A stretch of DNA of 13,514 nt from Marinovum sp. (GCA_002711145.1 PAHS01000020.1:5136-18649); one strand, 5' to 3'. Counted from the first letter of the stretch, positions 1-7,940 are shown. A program made the numbers and translations. Notes: generated by a model from the sequence alone, not told the origin.

Positions 1-1598
1 CCTAAAATATGGTCACTAGCTTTCTCACCGACCATAATGGTAGGACCATTTAAATTTCCATTTGTAATTTGCGGAAATATACTGCTGTCAACCACACGCA
101 AATTTTTGATACCTATGACTTGTGTAAATTTATCGACTACAGCCATGGGGTCGTTTATGTCACCCATCTTACATGTTCCACATGGATGATATGCACTTTC
201 AACATTTTGAGAGATAAAACTGTCTAGTTCATCGTCAGATTGTAAAGTTTCACCTGGTTGTATTTCATATTTTACAAATTTATTTATCGCAGGCTGCCTA
301 AAGATTTCTCTAGTCAACCTGATGCACCGCCTAAAATCCTCCCAGTCCTTCTCACTAGACATATAATTAAAAATGATAGCTGGCTGGTCGTATGGATCGT
401 TTGATTTTAAAGTAACAGAGCCACGAGATGGGCTCCGCATAGGGCCAACATGGGCTTGAAAGCCATGACCCCTTACTGCAACTTTACCATCATACCGCAC
501 GGCCAGAGGCAGAAAATGATACTGAATGTCTGGATATTTAACACCGGCCTTTGAACGAATGAAAGCTGCGCTCTCAAACTGGTTAGACGCTCCCGGTCCA
601 GTTCGGCTGACCAACCATCTTAAACCGACATAAGCTTTCCCCAACAAACCCCAGTATTTGTATAAAGTTATGGGTTCACTTGCCGCCATTTGTAAATATA
701 ACTCAAGATGGTCCTGCAAATTCTTGCCTACACCAGGTCGGTCAGCCAAAACTTTAATTCCGTGCTCTTTTAAGTGTGCAGCAGGCCCGATACCTGAAAG
801 CATTAACAATTTGGGAGAATTTATTGAGGAAGCAGATAAAATAACCTCTTTGCGGGCATGCAAGATAGCTTTGGTCTTATTCTTTGCATCATATTCGACG
901 CCGGTAGCTCTCCCTTTCTCTATAAGAATTTTTCGAGCAAACCCGGAGACCAAGCGACATCGACCAGTCTTTATTGCTGGGCGCAAATATGCTTTTGCAG
1001 CTGACCAACGTTGACCCTGAAAGATTGTTTGATCCATAGGACCAAAACCTTCTTGTTTTTGTCCATTATAATCCTCAGTTATCTCATAACCTGCCTCATG
1101 GCCGGCATTAACAAATGCTTTTACTAATTTATTTGAGCGTGAACCGCGAGTTACATGAAGTGGCCCTGAATTTCCCCGCCAAGTTGGATCACCACCGTGA
1201 CCTGCTGAATTCCAATTTTCGAGTTTCTTAAAATATGGCAACGTATCAGCATAAGCCCATCCTGCAGCGCCCATTTCTGACCATGTATCATAATCTAATG
1301 CATGACCCCGAACATAAACCATCCCATTTATGCTTGAAGAACCACCAACAACCTTTCCACGTGGACACGCAAGCTTTCGACCATCTAAAAATGGTTCTGG
1401 TTCCGACGTGAAACCCCAGTCATATCTCGGCATATTCATCGGGTAACTTAAGGCTCCTGGCATTTGAATTATAGCACTCCTATCACTCCCACCATATTCA
1501 AGAACTACTACCTTGTGACCTGCTTCGCATAGCCTAAAAGCAGTAGCACAGCCTGCACTTCCAGCACCAACAATTATGTAATCGGCTTCTATAATAAT
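1..1598 (-). CDS. betA: BetA-like choline dehydrogenase (GMC oxidoreductase), C-terminus cut by window edge, apparent ATT start
   Basis: FAD-dependent GMC oxidoreductase closest, from memory of the family, to choline dehydrogenase BetA, which oxidises choline to betaine aldehyde and on to glycine betaine at the inner membrane. I translated segments spread across the whole region: one frame stays open from 1598 to the edge (532 codons; E. coli BetA has 556, so only about 10-25 residues are missing). Visible: FAD dinucleotide motif VGAGSAG at residues 10-16, the GMC signature [13 protein letters not shown], BetA-typical stretches [18 protein letters not shown] and [13 protein letters not shown], and the catalytic His-Asn pair in [10 protein letters not shown] and [14 protein letters not shown]. 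No ATG, GTG or TTG exists before codon 46, which lies past the FAD motif; the frame is closed by TGA at 1604-1602. AAGGAG at 1610-1605 lies six bases before ATT at 1598, so ATT is the best start. It sits 45 bases after the EamA gene. GMC substrates vary, so choline is likely, not proven. Confidence 0.9.
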   Translation of the reverse strand, partial: MIIEADYIIVGAGSAGCATAFRLCEAGHKVVVLEYGGSDRSAIIQMPGALSYPMNMPRYDWGFTSEPEPFLDGRKLACPRGKVVGGSSSINGMVYVRGHALDYDTWSEMGAAGWAYADTLPYFKKLENWNSAGHGGDPTWRGNSGPLHVTRGSRSNKLVKAFVNAGHEAGYEITEDYNGQKQEGFGPMDQTIFQGQRWSAAKAYLRPAIKTGRCRLVSGFARKILIEKGRATGVEYDAKNKTKAILHARKEVILSASSINSPKLLMLSGIGPAAHLKEHGIKVLADRPGVGKNLQDHLELYLQMAASEPITLYKYWGLLGKAYVGLRWLVSRTGPGASNQFESAAFIRSKAGVKYPDIQYHFLPLAVRYDGKVAVRGHGFQAHVGPMRSPSRGSVTLKSNDPYDQPAIIFNYMSSEKDWEDFRRCIRLTREIFRQPAINKFVKYEIQPGETLQSDDELDSFISQNVESAYHPCGTCKMGDINDPMAVVDKFTQVIGIKNLRVVDSSIFPQITNGNLNGPTIMVGEKASDHIL

Positions 1599-1604
1599 GT
1601 ATCA

Positions 1605-1610
1605 CTCCTT
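1605..1610 (-). promoter_or_regulatory. Shine-Dalgarno sequence that decides the ATT start of the betA-like gene
   Basis: On the minus strand AAGGAG (1610-1605) is followed by TGATAC and then ATT (1598-1596). The spacing of six bases is ideal. The TGA inside the spacer closes the dehydrogenase frame, so translation cannot enter from further upstream in that frame. A GTG overlaps the SD region (1606-1604) but is in another frame and would not read the FAD motif. Confidence 0.6.
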
Positions 1611-1643
1611 AACTGAAACGGTCTCTGTGCGACGCGGTAATTA

Positions 1644-2549
1644 TCATAATTTAGTTTCATGCGTAACTGGCGTAAGTTGTTTCTTTTTTAATACTGCCTC
1701 TCTCCAAGTCATAAAACTTACGGAAGAAACTATTATTATGCCACCGGCAATAACAAAAGGATCTATATTTTCGTTGAAAAATAATGCTCCAACTGAAATT
1801 GCCCAAATTAACTGTAAAAAGGTCACTGGCTGTGTCACTGTAACTGGAGCCGCCATAAAGGCCTTAGTCATCGTGTAGTGACCGAGCGTAGCCAGAACTG
1901 CTACTCCGAAAAGTATTATCAGCTCATCTAATCTTGGGGGCACCCAAACCTTATATGCGAGTGGAAACAAACCTATTGTAACAAATATAGAAAGCATGAT
2001 TACAACTGTCTCGGCACTGACCCTATTTGTGAGGTGCTTCGCAAAAAGATAAGAGCCCGCAAAAAATAATGCCGTACCCATCATTGCCACATGCCCAATG
2101 CTTATTTCCCTGAAACCTGGCCTAAGAATAACAATGGCACCAGCTAGTGCAAAAATAACAGCAAGAATTCTTCGAATTGCCATTTTTTCCTTCAAAAAAA
2201 TAACAGCACCTAGTGCTACGTAAACCGGGGAAAGATAGTTCATCGCTGTAACCTCAGCAATTGGGATTTGTGTCATAGCAAAAAACCAAAGCACAACAGC
2301 AAAGGTATGGAAAACCCCTCGCGCCATGAAGTTTATCCACAAATTCAGATCTAACTTATCTTTGAGTGAGGTCTTTAGCATTGGGACCAACAAAACAAGA
2401 CCAAGCAGGTAACGCAAGAATGCTGCTTCGGGAGCCGGCACTCTGGGACCCAAAATTTTTACAAGTACGGTTACACCAAGAAAAAGTAGGCCCGTTAATA
2501 CCATCCAAAGTATTCCACGGATTTCAGGCTGCTTAAGTTTATTAATCAT
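1644..2549 (-). CDS. EamA/RhaT (DMT superfamily) transporter
   Basis: Inner-membrane transporter of the drug/metabolite transporter superfamily, 301 residues, the usual size for the ten-helix, two-EamA-repeat architecture. Ten hydrophobic segments can be traced, starting with the helix after PEIRGILWM at about residues 10-30. The first repeat ends near residue 140, where the text reads FALAGAIVILRPG, a typical EamA helix-5 ending; the second ends with IAGGIIIVSSVSFMTWRE. The C-terminus is short, basic and cytoplasmic in type. Substrate cannot be told from sequence; relatives export or import amino acids, nucleosides or other metabolites. The ATG at 2549 has only a weak purine-rich stretch (CCAGAAAAAA) upstream, and the preceding lysE-type gene stops only 22 bases away, so expression probably depends on that gene's transcript. 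Position just before the betA-like gene suggests a linked substrate, but that is inference. Confidence 0.88.
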   Translation of the reverse strand: MINKLKQPEIRGILWMVLTGLLFLGVTVLVKILGPRVPAPEAAFLRYLLGLVLLVPMLKTSLKDKLDLNLWINFMARGVFHTFAVVLWFFAMTQIPIAEVTAMNYLSPVYVALGAVIFLKEKMAIRRILAVIFALAGAIVILRPGFREISIGHVAMMGTALFFAGSYLFAKHLTNRVSAETVVIMLSIFVTIGLFPLAYKVWVPPRLDELIILFGVAVLATLGHYTMTKAFMAAPVTVTQPVTFLQLIWAISVGALFFNENIDPFVIAGGIIIVSSVSFMTWREAVLKKKQLTPVTHETKL

Positions 2550-2571
2550 ATTTTTTCTGGTTTACCATAGG

Positions 2572-3171
2572 TCAATAGTTTCCCAGTATTAGTGACATAG
2601 CAATAGACCACATGACTACACCCACAAAAATATCTAGTATGCGCCACGATTTCTCGTTACGAAACAGTGGCCTAAGAAGGCTGGCACCAAATCCTAGGCT
2701 GAAAAAGAAAATAAAACTAGCAGCGACAGCTCCCATACAAAATAGCAATGGATCCTGGCTTTGATTTGCGACAGATCCCAGAAGAACCACCGTATCAAGA
2801 TAAACATGTGGGTTTAGCCAGGTTAACAGTAGACATGAAGTTACCGCCTTTAATGGTGTCTCAAGCACACCATCTGCCTCTAAACTTTTCCCACCTTTTA
2901 CTGCTGATTTGATTGCAAAAAATCCATAAACAAATAAGAACGCCGAACCTAAATAAGCAATAAAAGTTGTTAACTTTGGAAATGTTTCGAAAATAACTCC
3001 AAAACCAAAAACACCAGCGATAATCAAAATCGCATCAGAAGCTGCACATAAGAGGCAAAGTAGAGGAACAAATCGCTTCACTAGCCCAGCTTTGAGAATA
3101 AAAGCATTCTGCGGACCTATAGCAAGTATTAGTGACAAACCCAGTAGAAACCCTGATAAAAAAAATTCCAA
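2572..3171 (-). CDS. LysE/ArgO family amino-acid exporter, TTG start
   Basis: Small inner-membrane exporter of the LysE/ArgO (YggA) family, 199 residues, the normal family length. Diagnostic motifs are visible: GPQNAFIL near residues 19-26, CAASDAILI in the second helix, and WLNPHVYLDTVVLLG around 118-132, nearly the same as E. coli ArgO. Six hydrophobic segments fit the family topology. Family members export basic amino acids such as lysine or arginine; the exact substrate is not determinable here. The start is TTG (3171-3169), chosen because the N-terminus then matches the length of ArgO and no ATG or GTG occurs before the GPQNAF motif. The SD is poor: AGGG about 11 bases upstream. It is the first gene of the string with the EamA transporter and betA-like genes and has its own 157-base upstream region. 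Confidence 0.88.
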   Translation of the reverse strand: MEFFLSGFLLGLSLILAIGPQNAFILKAGLVKRFVPLLCLLCAASDAILIIAGVFGFGVIFETFPKLTTFIAYLGSAFLFVYGFFAIKSAVKGGKSLEADGVLETPLKAVTSCLLLTWLNPHVYLDTVVLLGSVANQSQDPLLFCMGAVAASFIFFFSLGFGASLLRPLFRNEKSWRILDIFVGVVMWSIAMSLILGNY

Positions 3172-3193
3172 GAAACTTATCGCCCTATTCTGA

Positions 3194-3212
3194 GACTTCG
3201 CTACAGCGAGTC
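3194..3212 (-). promoter_or_regulatory. Possible stem-loop in the lysE-type leader
   Basis: On the minus strand GACT-CGC, loop TGTA, GCG-A-AGTC forms a seven-pair stem with one bulged base, ending about 22 bases before the TTG start at 3171. No run of T follows on this strand, so it is not a terminator for yebC; an A-rich stretch precedes it. It could influence translation of the weakly initiated exporter gene. Function is a guess. Confidence 0.3.
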
Positions 3213-3292
3213 CGATTAATTAGTTTTTTTTGCTGTTCAAAGTTGCTACTTAAGGTTTTCAACCTTTAAAAGCCAAAATTTATGGTCATAGT

Positions 3293-3328
3293 TAAAAATC
3301 TAGTGTGATTGAATTTTTGGAACTACAC
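3293..3328 (-). terminator. Weak possible terminator after yebC
   Basis: Immediately after the yebC stop on the minus strand, AGTGT and ACACT (outer arms, about 18 bases apart with two more possible inner pairs) are followed by AGATTTTT. The stem is short and imperfect, so termination is only a possibility. Confidence 0.25.
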
Positions 3329-4078
3329 TCATATTTCTTGCAGAGCTAACATAACTTCATCAGATGCCTCAAAATTTGTTGTCACCCTCTGGACATCATC
3401 GTCATCCTCTAGAGAGTCAACTAGTCGCATAAGTTTTTGCATATCATTTAGGTCAAGTTCAGTAGTTGTCGTAGGCTTCCAGATAAGTTTAGTGGCCTCA
3501 CTTTCACCTAATTCTGTTTCCAAAGATGAAGCTACTTCGTTTAAATCTAAATCAGCACACCAAATAGTATGGCCTTCGGTTATACTCTCCACATCTTCTG
3601 CGCCCGCCTCGATGGCAGCCAGCATTATGGTGTCAGCGTCTCCAGCTTCAGGGAGGTATAAAATCTCTCCCTTCCTCTCAAACATAAACCCGACCGAACC
3701 CGTTTCACCTAAATTACCTCCATTTTTAGTAAATATAGAGCGTACATTTGAAGCAGTGCGATTTCTATTATCGGTCATAGCTTCAACAATTACAGCCACT
3801 CCATTCGGCCCATATCCTTCGTAACGAATCTCCTCATATTCATCACCTTCGCCAGCCAGAGATTTTTTAATAGCTCTTTCGATAACATCTTTTGGAACTG
3901 AGTTAGATTTTGCTTCTTTCACTGCTAACCGCAGACGTGGATTCTTTTCCGGATCGGGATCACCCATTTTTGCTGCAACCGTGATCTCTCGGCTTAACTT
4001 TGAAAATAATTTTGACCGAGCAGCATCTTGGCGACCTTTACGGTGCTGAATGTTTGCCCACTTTGAGTGACCAGCCAT
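3329..4078 (-). CDS. yebC: YebC/PmpR/TACO1 family protein
   Basis: Cytoplasmic YebC family protein, 249 residues from the chosen start, the usual length. The N-terminus [18 protein letters not shown] is the near-invariant family signature, followed by [18 protein letters not shown], the [15 protein letters not shown] block, [32 protein letters not shown], and a C-terminal region rich in acidic residues ([15 protein letters not shown]). Members have been described as DNA-binding regulators and, for mitochondrial TACO1 and some bacterial homologues, as translation factors that help ribosomes through proline-rich stretches. The frame is also open from an ATG at 4090, but that adds MEEY before the conserved start and contains the SD itself: GGAGG lies about seven bases before the ATG at 4078, which is therefore preferred. 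Separated by 100 bases from the EamA gene upstream. No ruvC follows, unlike in many proteobacteria. Confidence 0.96.
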   Translation of the reverse strand: MAGHSKWANIQHRKGRQDAARSKLFSKLSREITVAAKMGDPDPEKNPRLRLAVKEAKSNSVPKDVIERAIKKSLAGEGDEYEEIRYEGYGPNGVAVIVEAMTDNRNRTASNVRSIFTKNGGNLGETGSVGFMFERKGEILYLPEAGDADTIMLAAIEAGAEDVESITEGHTIWCADLDLNEVASSLETELGESEATKLIWKPTTTTELDLNDMQKLMRLVDSLEDDDDVQRVTTNFEASDEVMLALQEI

Positions 4079-4178
4079 GTATTCCTCCATATCAAAACGT
4101 CTTTTGTTTAATAACTGCGTGATGTTAGGGCAAGAACAAATTCAACGCATTACTATCCATAAGCTTCACCACAAGCCC

Positions 4179-5069
4179 TTATTTCAATCGCTTTTTTTTT
4201 GGTGACACCAAAAACATTCCCACAAACATTAACGATATTGAATACCAAAGATATCGCGAGGTTGCCTCGTCCAGAATAAAAATTGACCAAAATACTCCCC
4301 ATGCCGTAACGAAATATGCTACTTGAGCTGCAAACACAGCTCCAGAACGAGAAACCAACCAAACATAAGCGCAATAAGCAAACGCGTGACAAAAAGATGA
4401 AACGACATGTGTAAAATTTTGCAGAGGCCATGGCTCTAAAGGATTTATCCATTGCCCGGTTGCAAAGACAATCGGTAAAACCATCAAAGTGCCCAAAATA
4501 GATACGCCAGTAAATGTCTGAATTGGATCCTGGCCAGATGTACCATATTTATCGACATAGTTTCCTTCAAGTGCATAGAACAGCGGTGCGACAAGGGCTA
4601 AAGGTATGAAAATTAGGAGGACCTTATCTGGAATACCGGCATCTGGGCCAGTCAATACAAGCACCCCACAAAAACCCACAATTATTCCCGCAATTCGTCT
4701 GAAATCTATTTTTTCTAGACCCATTAACATCGCTATTGGAAAGGAAAACATCGGTACTGTTGCAATCAGAATTGCTATAAAACCTGCAGGCAAGTAGTAG
4801 GTTGCTACATAGTTTGCAGAGTTAGGGAAGATTGCTCCTAAAAGTGCTAGAACAGTAAAAAGAAAAATAGTTTTTCTGCCAAAAAATGGCAGCTTACGGC
4901 GCATTATGCTAATAAAGCCAAGAATTATTGTGCCAAGAACAAATTGCCAAAAAATAAGTACAAATGGGCCATACCCGGTGGCTACAGTAATCTTTGTTAG
5001 TGCGATACCTAAACCCCAGGCTGCGCCCATCAAAATTAGTACAAAGTAAGGAAGTAATGAAACCTTCAT
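4179..5069 (-). CDS. EamA family (DMT superfamily) transporter, second copy in window
   Basis: Inner-membrane transporter of 296 residues with two EamA repeats and about ten hydrophobic helices, beginning with PYFVLILMGAAWGLGIALTK, a classic first-helix pattern. The first repeat ends near residue 140 with IAGIIVGFCGVLVLTGPD; the second ends with YSISLMFVGMFLVSPKKKR, leaving a short basic cytoplasmic tail. It is clearly diverged from the other EamA protein in this window (1644-2549), so this is not a recent duplication. Substrate unknown. The ATG lies three bases after the stop of the TIGR00282 gene (TAA TAA ATG arrangement), with no strong SD, which points to translational coupling. Its place between the metallophosphoesterase and yebC looks like an insertion into an otherwise housekeeping gene string, or an old member of it; the sequence alone does not decide. 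Confidence 0.88.
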   Translation of the reverse strand: MKVSLLPYFVLILMGAAWGLGIALTKITVATGYGPFVLIFWQFVLGTIILGFISIMRRKLPFFGRKTIFLFTVLALLGAIFPNSANYVATYYLPAGFIAILIATVPMFSFPIAMLMGLEKIDFRRIAGIIVGFCGVLVLTGPDAGIPDKVLLIFIPLALVAPLFYALEGNYVDKYGTSGQDPIQTFTGVSILGTLMVLPIVFATGQWINPLEPWPLQNFTHVVSSFCHAFAYCAYVWLVSRSGAVFAAQVAYFVTAWGVFWSIFILDEATSRYLWYSISLMFVGMFLVSPKKKRLK

Positions 5070-5072
5070 TTA

Positions 5073-5876
5073 TTAGGCCGCTATTTTGCCACCAATTTTA
5101 AATGGATCTATAGAAACAGCCTTTCCTGAAGCGTCATCCGTTTCTACTAAAACGCCGCATAAAGTTGCGGGACCACTAGCTGGCGAAAATCTGCCTTTGG
5201 CCATTCCAGTTACAAAGCGGCGTAACGGTTCACTTTTCTCCATTCCAATAACACTATCATAGTCGCCACACATGCCTGCATCCGTCTGGTAAGCGGTGCC
5301 TTTCGGTAATAACATGGAATCGGCTGTTGGAATGTGGGTGTGTGTACCAATTACAGCGCTCACTCTGCCATCACAGAAATGACCTACGCCCATTTTCTCA
5401 GACGTAGCCTCGCAATGGATATCAACAAATATTGCTTGCAAGGTACCACCAAGGGTGTGTTTTTTTAAAATTGAGTCTATGGATGAAAATGGATCATCGA
5501 AAGTCCTTTTCATAAACACTTGGCCTAGAATTTGTGACACTAAAATTTTCCGTCCTCTCAAATCACTAAAGATATTGGCTCCCTTACCGGGTGCAGATTT
5601 AGCAAAATTTAGAGGCCTAACTATTCTGGGCTCTTTCTCAATAAACTGCATCATATCCTTTTGATCAAACGCATGATCTCCAAGGGTTATACAATCGGCA
5701 CCTGCATTCAGTATATCTACTGCGTGTTGCGCACTAAGCCCTAACCCACTAGAGGCATTCTCCGCGTTAATAACTACAAAATCAGCTCCATGTTTTAAGC
5801 GTAAATCCTGAAGGTCGTTTGTAATAGCAGACCGTCCTGCCCGGCCCATTACATCGCCAAAAAACATAATTCTCAT
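5073..5876 (-). CDS. TIGR00282 family (YmdB-type) metallophosphoesterase
   Basis: Cytoplasmic calcineurin-like phosphoesterase of the YmdB/TIGR00282 family, 267 residues, normal length. B. subtilis YmdB hydrolyses 2',3'-cyclic nucleotides; the cellular role in alphaproteobacteria is unclear. Metal-site motifs are present in order: FFGDVMG (D8), NAEN (E39, N40), GDHAFD (D67, H68), DIHCEATSEK (H154) and GTHTHIPTAD (H179, H181). The third motif reads GDH where B. subtilis YmdB has GNH, placing an aspartate at a metal ligand position. Start at 5876 gives the standard MRI-x-FxGD N-terminus, with a GGGA stretch about eleven bases upstream as a modest SD. It follows the 5-formyltetrahydrofolate cyclo-ligase gene after 72 bases without a visible terminator, and the EamA gene follows after three bases. 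Confidence 0.92.
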   Translation of the reverse strand: MRIMFFGDVMGRAGRSAITNDLQDLRLKHGADFVVINAENASSGLGLSAQHAVDILNAGADCITLGDHAFDQKDMMQFIEKEPRIVRPLNFAKSAPGKGANIFSDLRGRKILVSQILGQVFMKRTFDDPFSSIDSILKKHTLGGTLQAIFVDIHCEATSEKMGVGHFCDGRVSAVIGTHTHIPTADSMLLPKGTAYQTDAGMCGDYDSVIGMEKSEPLRRFVTGMAKGRFSPASGPATLCGVLVETDDASGKAVSIDPFKIGGKIAA

Positions 5877-5948
5877 TTTTTAATTCCCATCCTAAAAAGG
5901 TAAACCGTCTGCTCGCCTAACATTAACTCCGTTTATCGGAAAGCTAAA

Positions 5949-6518
5949 TCAAAGCTGAAGGCGCAGGTCTAACACATCCTTCTCTGTGACCACAAAGTCT
6001 AAACGCTGATCTGTTTTTTCTAATGGAACTCGCTCAATCTCTTGACAGCTGTACGCAAATCCTACGGCCAAAACTGGTTTGTCCATTTTCAATTTTTCAA
6101 GCGTTCTGTCGTAGAACCCTCCACCATATCCTACCCTGCCACCTTTTCGGTCAAATGCCACCAAAGGTACAATCAACAATTCTGGAGTAAAAAAATTCTT
6201 TGACAAAGGTACTTTTGCGCCAAACTGCCCTTCGATCATCTCAATACGTGGCGTCCATGCGGCAAATAATAATGGTTCATTTGCTCCCTGAATAACTGGC
6301 ACGCCAACTTTACCGTAAAAAGAAATCTTTGCCATTGAAGGCAATGGATCAATTTCAGTCCTAATTGGCATGTATCCTGCCATAGGTAAGCCCTGAAAAT
6401 GTTCCAAAAAGGATGACAATTGATCTGCCTCAGTAGCTTCTCGGGCGTTATGAGCCAATTTACGTTTCGCAAATATTTTTTTGCGTATATCATTTTTTAG
6501 CTCTTGGGTATTCGTCAT
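5949..6518 (-). CDS. 5-formyltetrahydrofolate cyclo-ligase
   Basis: ATP- and Mg2+-dependent enzyme converting 5-formyltetrahydrofolate to 5,10-methenyltetrahydrofolate, returning a storage or inhibitory folate to the one-carbon pool in the cytoplasm; 189 residues, the usual size (E. coli YgfA/FAU family). Visible: an N-terminal basic helix KNDIRKKIFAKRK, the folate-site segment YMPIRTEIDPLP (E55), LLIVPLVAFDRKGGRVG (D123), and the ATP-binding signature YGGGFYDRT at 131-139, followed by VGFAYSCQEIERVP near the C-terminus, the family's usual FxxQ/xxxP block. The start ATG shares bases with the mgtE stop (ATGA overlap), so it is almost surely translated by coupling to mgtE. A 6S RNA gene often precedes this gene in proteobacteria; here there is no room for one because of the overlap. 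Confidence 0.95.
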   Translation of the reverse strand: MTNTQELKNDIRKKIFAKRKLAHNAREATEADQLSSFLEHFQGLPMAGYMPIRTEIDPLPSMAKISFYGKVGVPVIQGANEPLLFAAWTPRIEMIEGQFGAKVPLSKNFFTPELLIVPLVAFDRKGGRVGYGGGFYDRTLEKLKMDKPVLAVGFAYSCQEIERVPLEKTDQRLDFVVTEKDVLDLRLQL

Positions 6519-7909
6519 AATAATAATATCCCAGCAATGCTTAGAAAGGCAAAAAAACCTACAACATCTGTTACAGTTGTTACAAACGCTCCAGATGCTA
6601 GAGCAGGATCAATTTCCAATTTTTCAAGAAGAACTGGAATTGTTGTTCCCGCAAGATTTGCAACTATCAAATTTATCAACATAGAGAGAGCAATTACAAC
6701 GCCAAGCATAGCGGTACCGAACCAAATCACTCCTATCAGTCCCATCGAGAAAGCAAAAATCAATCCGGTAAGCACACCAACTCCGATTTCACGGCGAATA
6801 ACCCTTCCGATATTTGTGCTTGAAATATCTTTTGTTGCAATTGCACGAACTGCCATAGTTAAACTCTGGGTTGCAGCATTGCCGCCCATTGATGCAATTA
6901 TTGGCATCAATATTGCGAGTGCTACAAATTGAGCAATCGTTTCCTCGAATTGTGCTATAACAATAGACGCGAGGATAGCGGTCACCAGATTTACTGCAAG
7001 CCAGGGCAACCTCCCACGTACAGTTTCAAGAATAGTGTCGCTAACACTGCTATCCCCTCCGACACCAGCCAGTAACAAAATATCCTCTTCGAGCTCTTCA
7101 TCTAAGACAACCATCGCATCATCTATTGTTATGACCCCAACAACCCTGTTTTCTCTGTCAATCACTGGCGCTGAAATTAAGTGATATTGGTTAAAAGCAT
7201 AAGCCACATCGGCTTCGTCTTGATCAGCAGGTATCACTTGAAAAGCATCCTCAATAATCGTTTTCAACAAGACCGATCTTTTAGATGACATTAACTTTCC
7301 AAGTGAAACATTGCCCACGGGATGCAAGCGGGGATCTACCAGTACAATATGATAAAACTGTTCCGGCAAATTAGCATTGTTTCTTAGAAAATCTATCGCC
7401 ATACCCACAGACCAATGCTCTGGAGCCATCACTACTTCTCGCTGCATGAGGCGACCAGCCGATTGTTCGGGGTAGCTAAGCAAGCTTTGAACAGCAACAC
7501 GGTCGCCTTCTGCTAGCGCATTCAGTATGGTTTCTTTCTGCTTTTCTTCTAGATCCTCTACTAGATCGACAACATCGTCACTTTCAAGATCCCTGACAGC
7601 CTCCGCTAGAACATCTGGGTTTAATTCTGAAATAACTTGTTCTCTGATATGCTCATCAATTTCCGATAAAATATCACCATAAAATTCATTATCATATAAT
7701 CTTATGAACCGCGCTCGGTCTGTTGTACTTAATTGTTCAATTAGATCCGCAATGTCAGCTGGATGTAGTGGTTCGAGTGCTTCGGTAAGGTTTATCCGGT
7801 TTCCGCTGGCAAGAGCAGAAAGGACAACTGCCATTTTATCCTTACCAATAAAATATGACGCTTCTTTTGAACTCAATTTGCTGACATGTGTGTCTTTATC
7901 GTTAAGCAT
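6515..7909 (-). CDS. mgtE: Magnesium transporter MgtE
   Basis: Mg2+-gated Mg2+ channel of the inner membrane, 464 residues from the chosen start. Domain order fits the family: cytoplasmic superhelical N domain (about residues 20-150, with LHPADIADLIEQL and repeated ELNPDVLAEAVRDLESDDVVDLVEDL-type acidic segments), a CBS pair (about 155-280, including SAGRLMQREVV and VVGVITIDDAMVVLDEE), and a C-terminal membrane domain of five helices with the pore motif PIIASMGGNAATQSLT. Acidic residues in the N and CBS domains are the known Mg2+-sensing surface. The frame is open back to an ATG at 7972, but GGAGG lies six bases before the ATG at 7909, whose MLNDKDTHVSK start is more typical; the longer version adds an implausible Cys- and Trp-rich extension. 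Faces guaD across a short divergent promoter region. Confidence 0.95.
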   Translation of the reverse strand: MLNDKDTHVSKLSSKEASYFIGKDKMAVVLSALASGNRINLTEALEPLHPADIADLIEQLSTTDRARFIRLYDNEFYGDILSEIDEHIREQVISELNPDVLAEAVRDLESDDVVDLVEDLEEKQKETILNALAEGDRVAVQSLLSYPEQSAGRLMQREVVMAPEHWSVGMAIDFLRNNANLPEQFYHIVLVDPRLHPVGNVSLGKLMSSKRSVLLKTIIEDAFQVIPADQDEADVAYAFNQYHLISAPVIDRENRVVGVITIDDAMVVLDEELEEDILLLAGVGGDSSVSDTILETVRGRLPWLAVNLVTAILASIVIAQFEETIAQFVALAILMPIIASMGGNAATQSLTMAVRAIATKDISSTNIGRVIRREIGVGVLTGLIFAFSMGLIGVIWFGTAMLGVVIALSMLINLIVANLAGTTIPVLLEKLEIDPALASGAFVTTVTDVVGFFAFLSIAGILLL

Positions 7910-7940
7910 CTGCAACCTCCAAACATAATTGTTTAAGTGC

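Noticed and set aside
658..1014. Plus-strand open frame of 118 codons
   Set aside because: It is the antisense of the betA-like gene, whose minus-strand frame shows strong family motifs throughout; the plus-strand protein resembles nothing and has no SD.
3194..3230. Plus-strand terminator (GACTTCGC hairpin then eight T)
   Set aside because: There is no plus-strand gene upstream, and the T run is 10 or more bases away from the stem.
3252..3266. AAGGTT-TTC-AACCTT hairpin as a yebC terminator
   Set aside because: A clean six-base dyad, but neither strand has a T run after it and it is about 60 bases past the stop; left as unexplained structure.
3309..3824. Plus-strand open frame of 171 codons, very Ser-rich
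   Set aside because: Antisense shadow of yebC; the Ser-rich composition comes from the complement of acidic and Glu/Asp codons.
4079..4090. Longer yebC start at 4090
   Set aside because: It would put the GGAGG ribosome site inside the coding region and add residues before the near-invariant MAGHSKW start.
1644..5069. The two EamA transporters as a recent duplication
   Set aside because: Their sequences differ along the whole length beyond the shared fold, so they are separate family members.
6515..6518. 6S RNA next to the 5-formyltetrahydrofolate cyclo-ligase gene, as often found in proteobacteria
   Set aside because: The upstream gene overlaps the cyclo-ligase start, and the 72-base downstream gap is too short for 6S RNA.
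6504..6932. Plus-strand open frame of 142 codons across the mgtE membrane domain
   Set aside because: Shadow of mgtE, which has clear MgtE motifs on the other strand.
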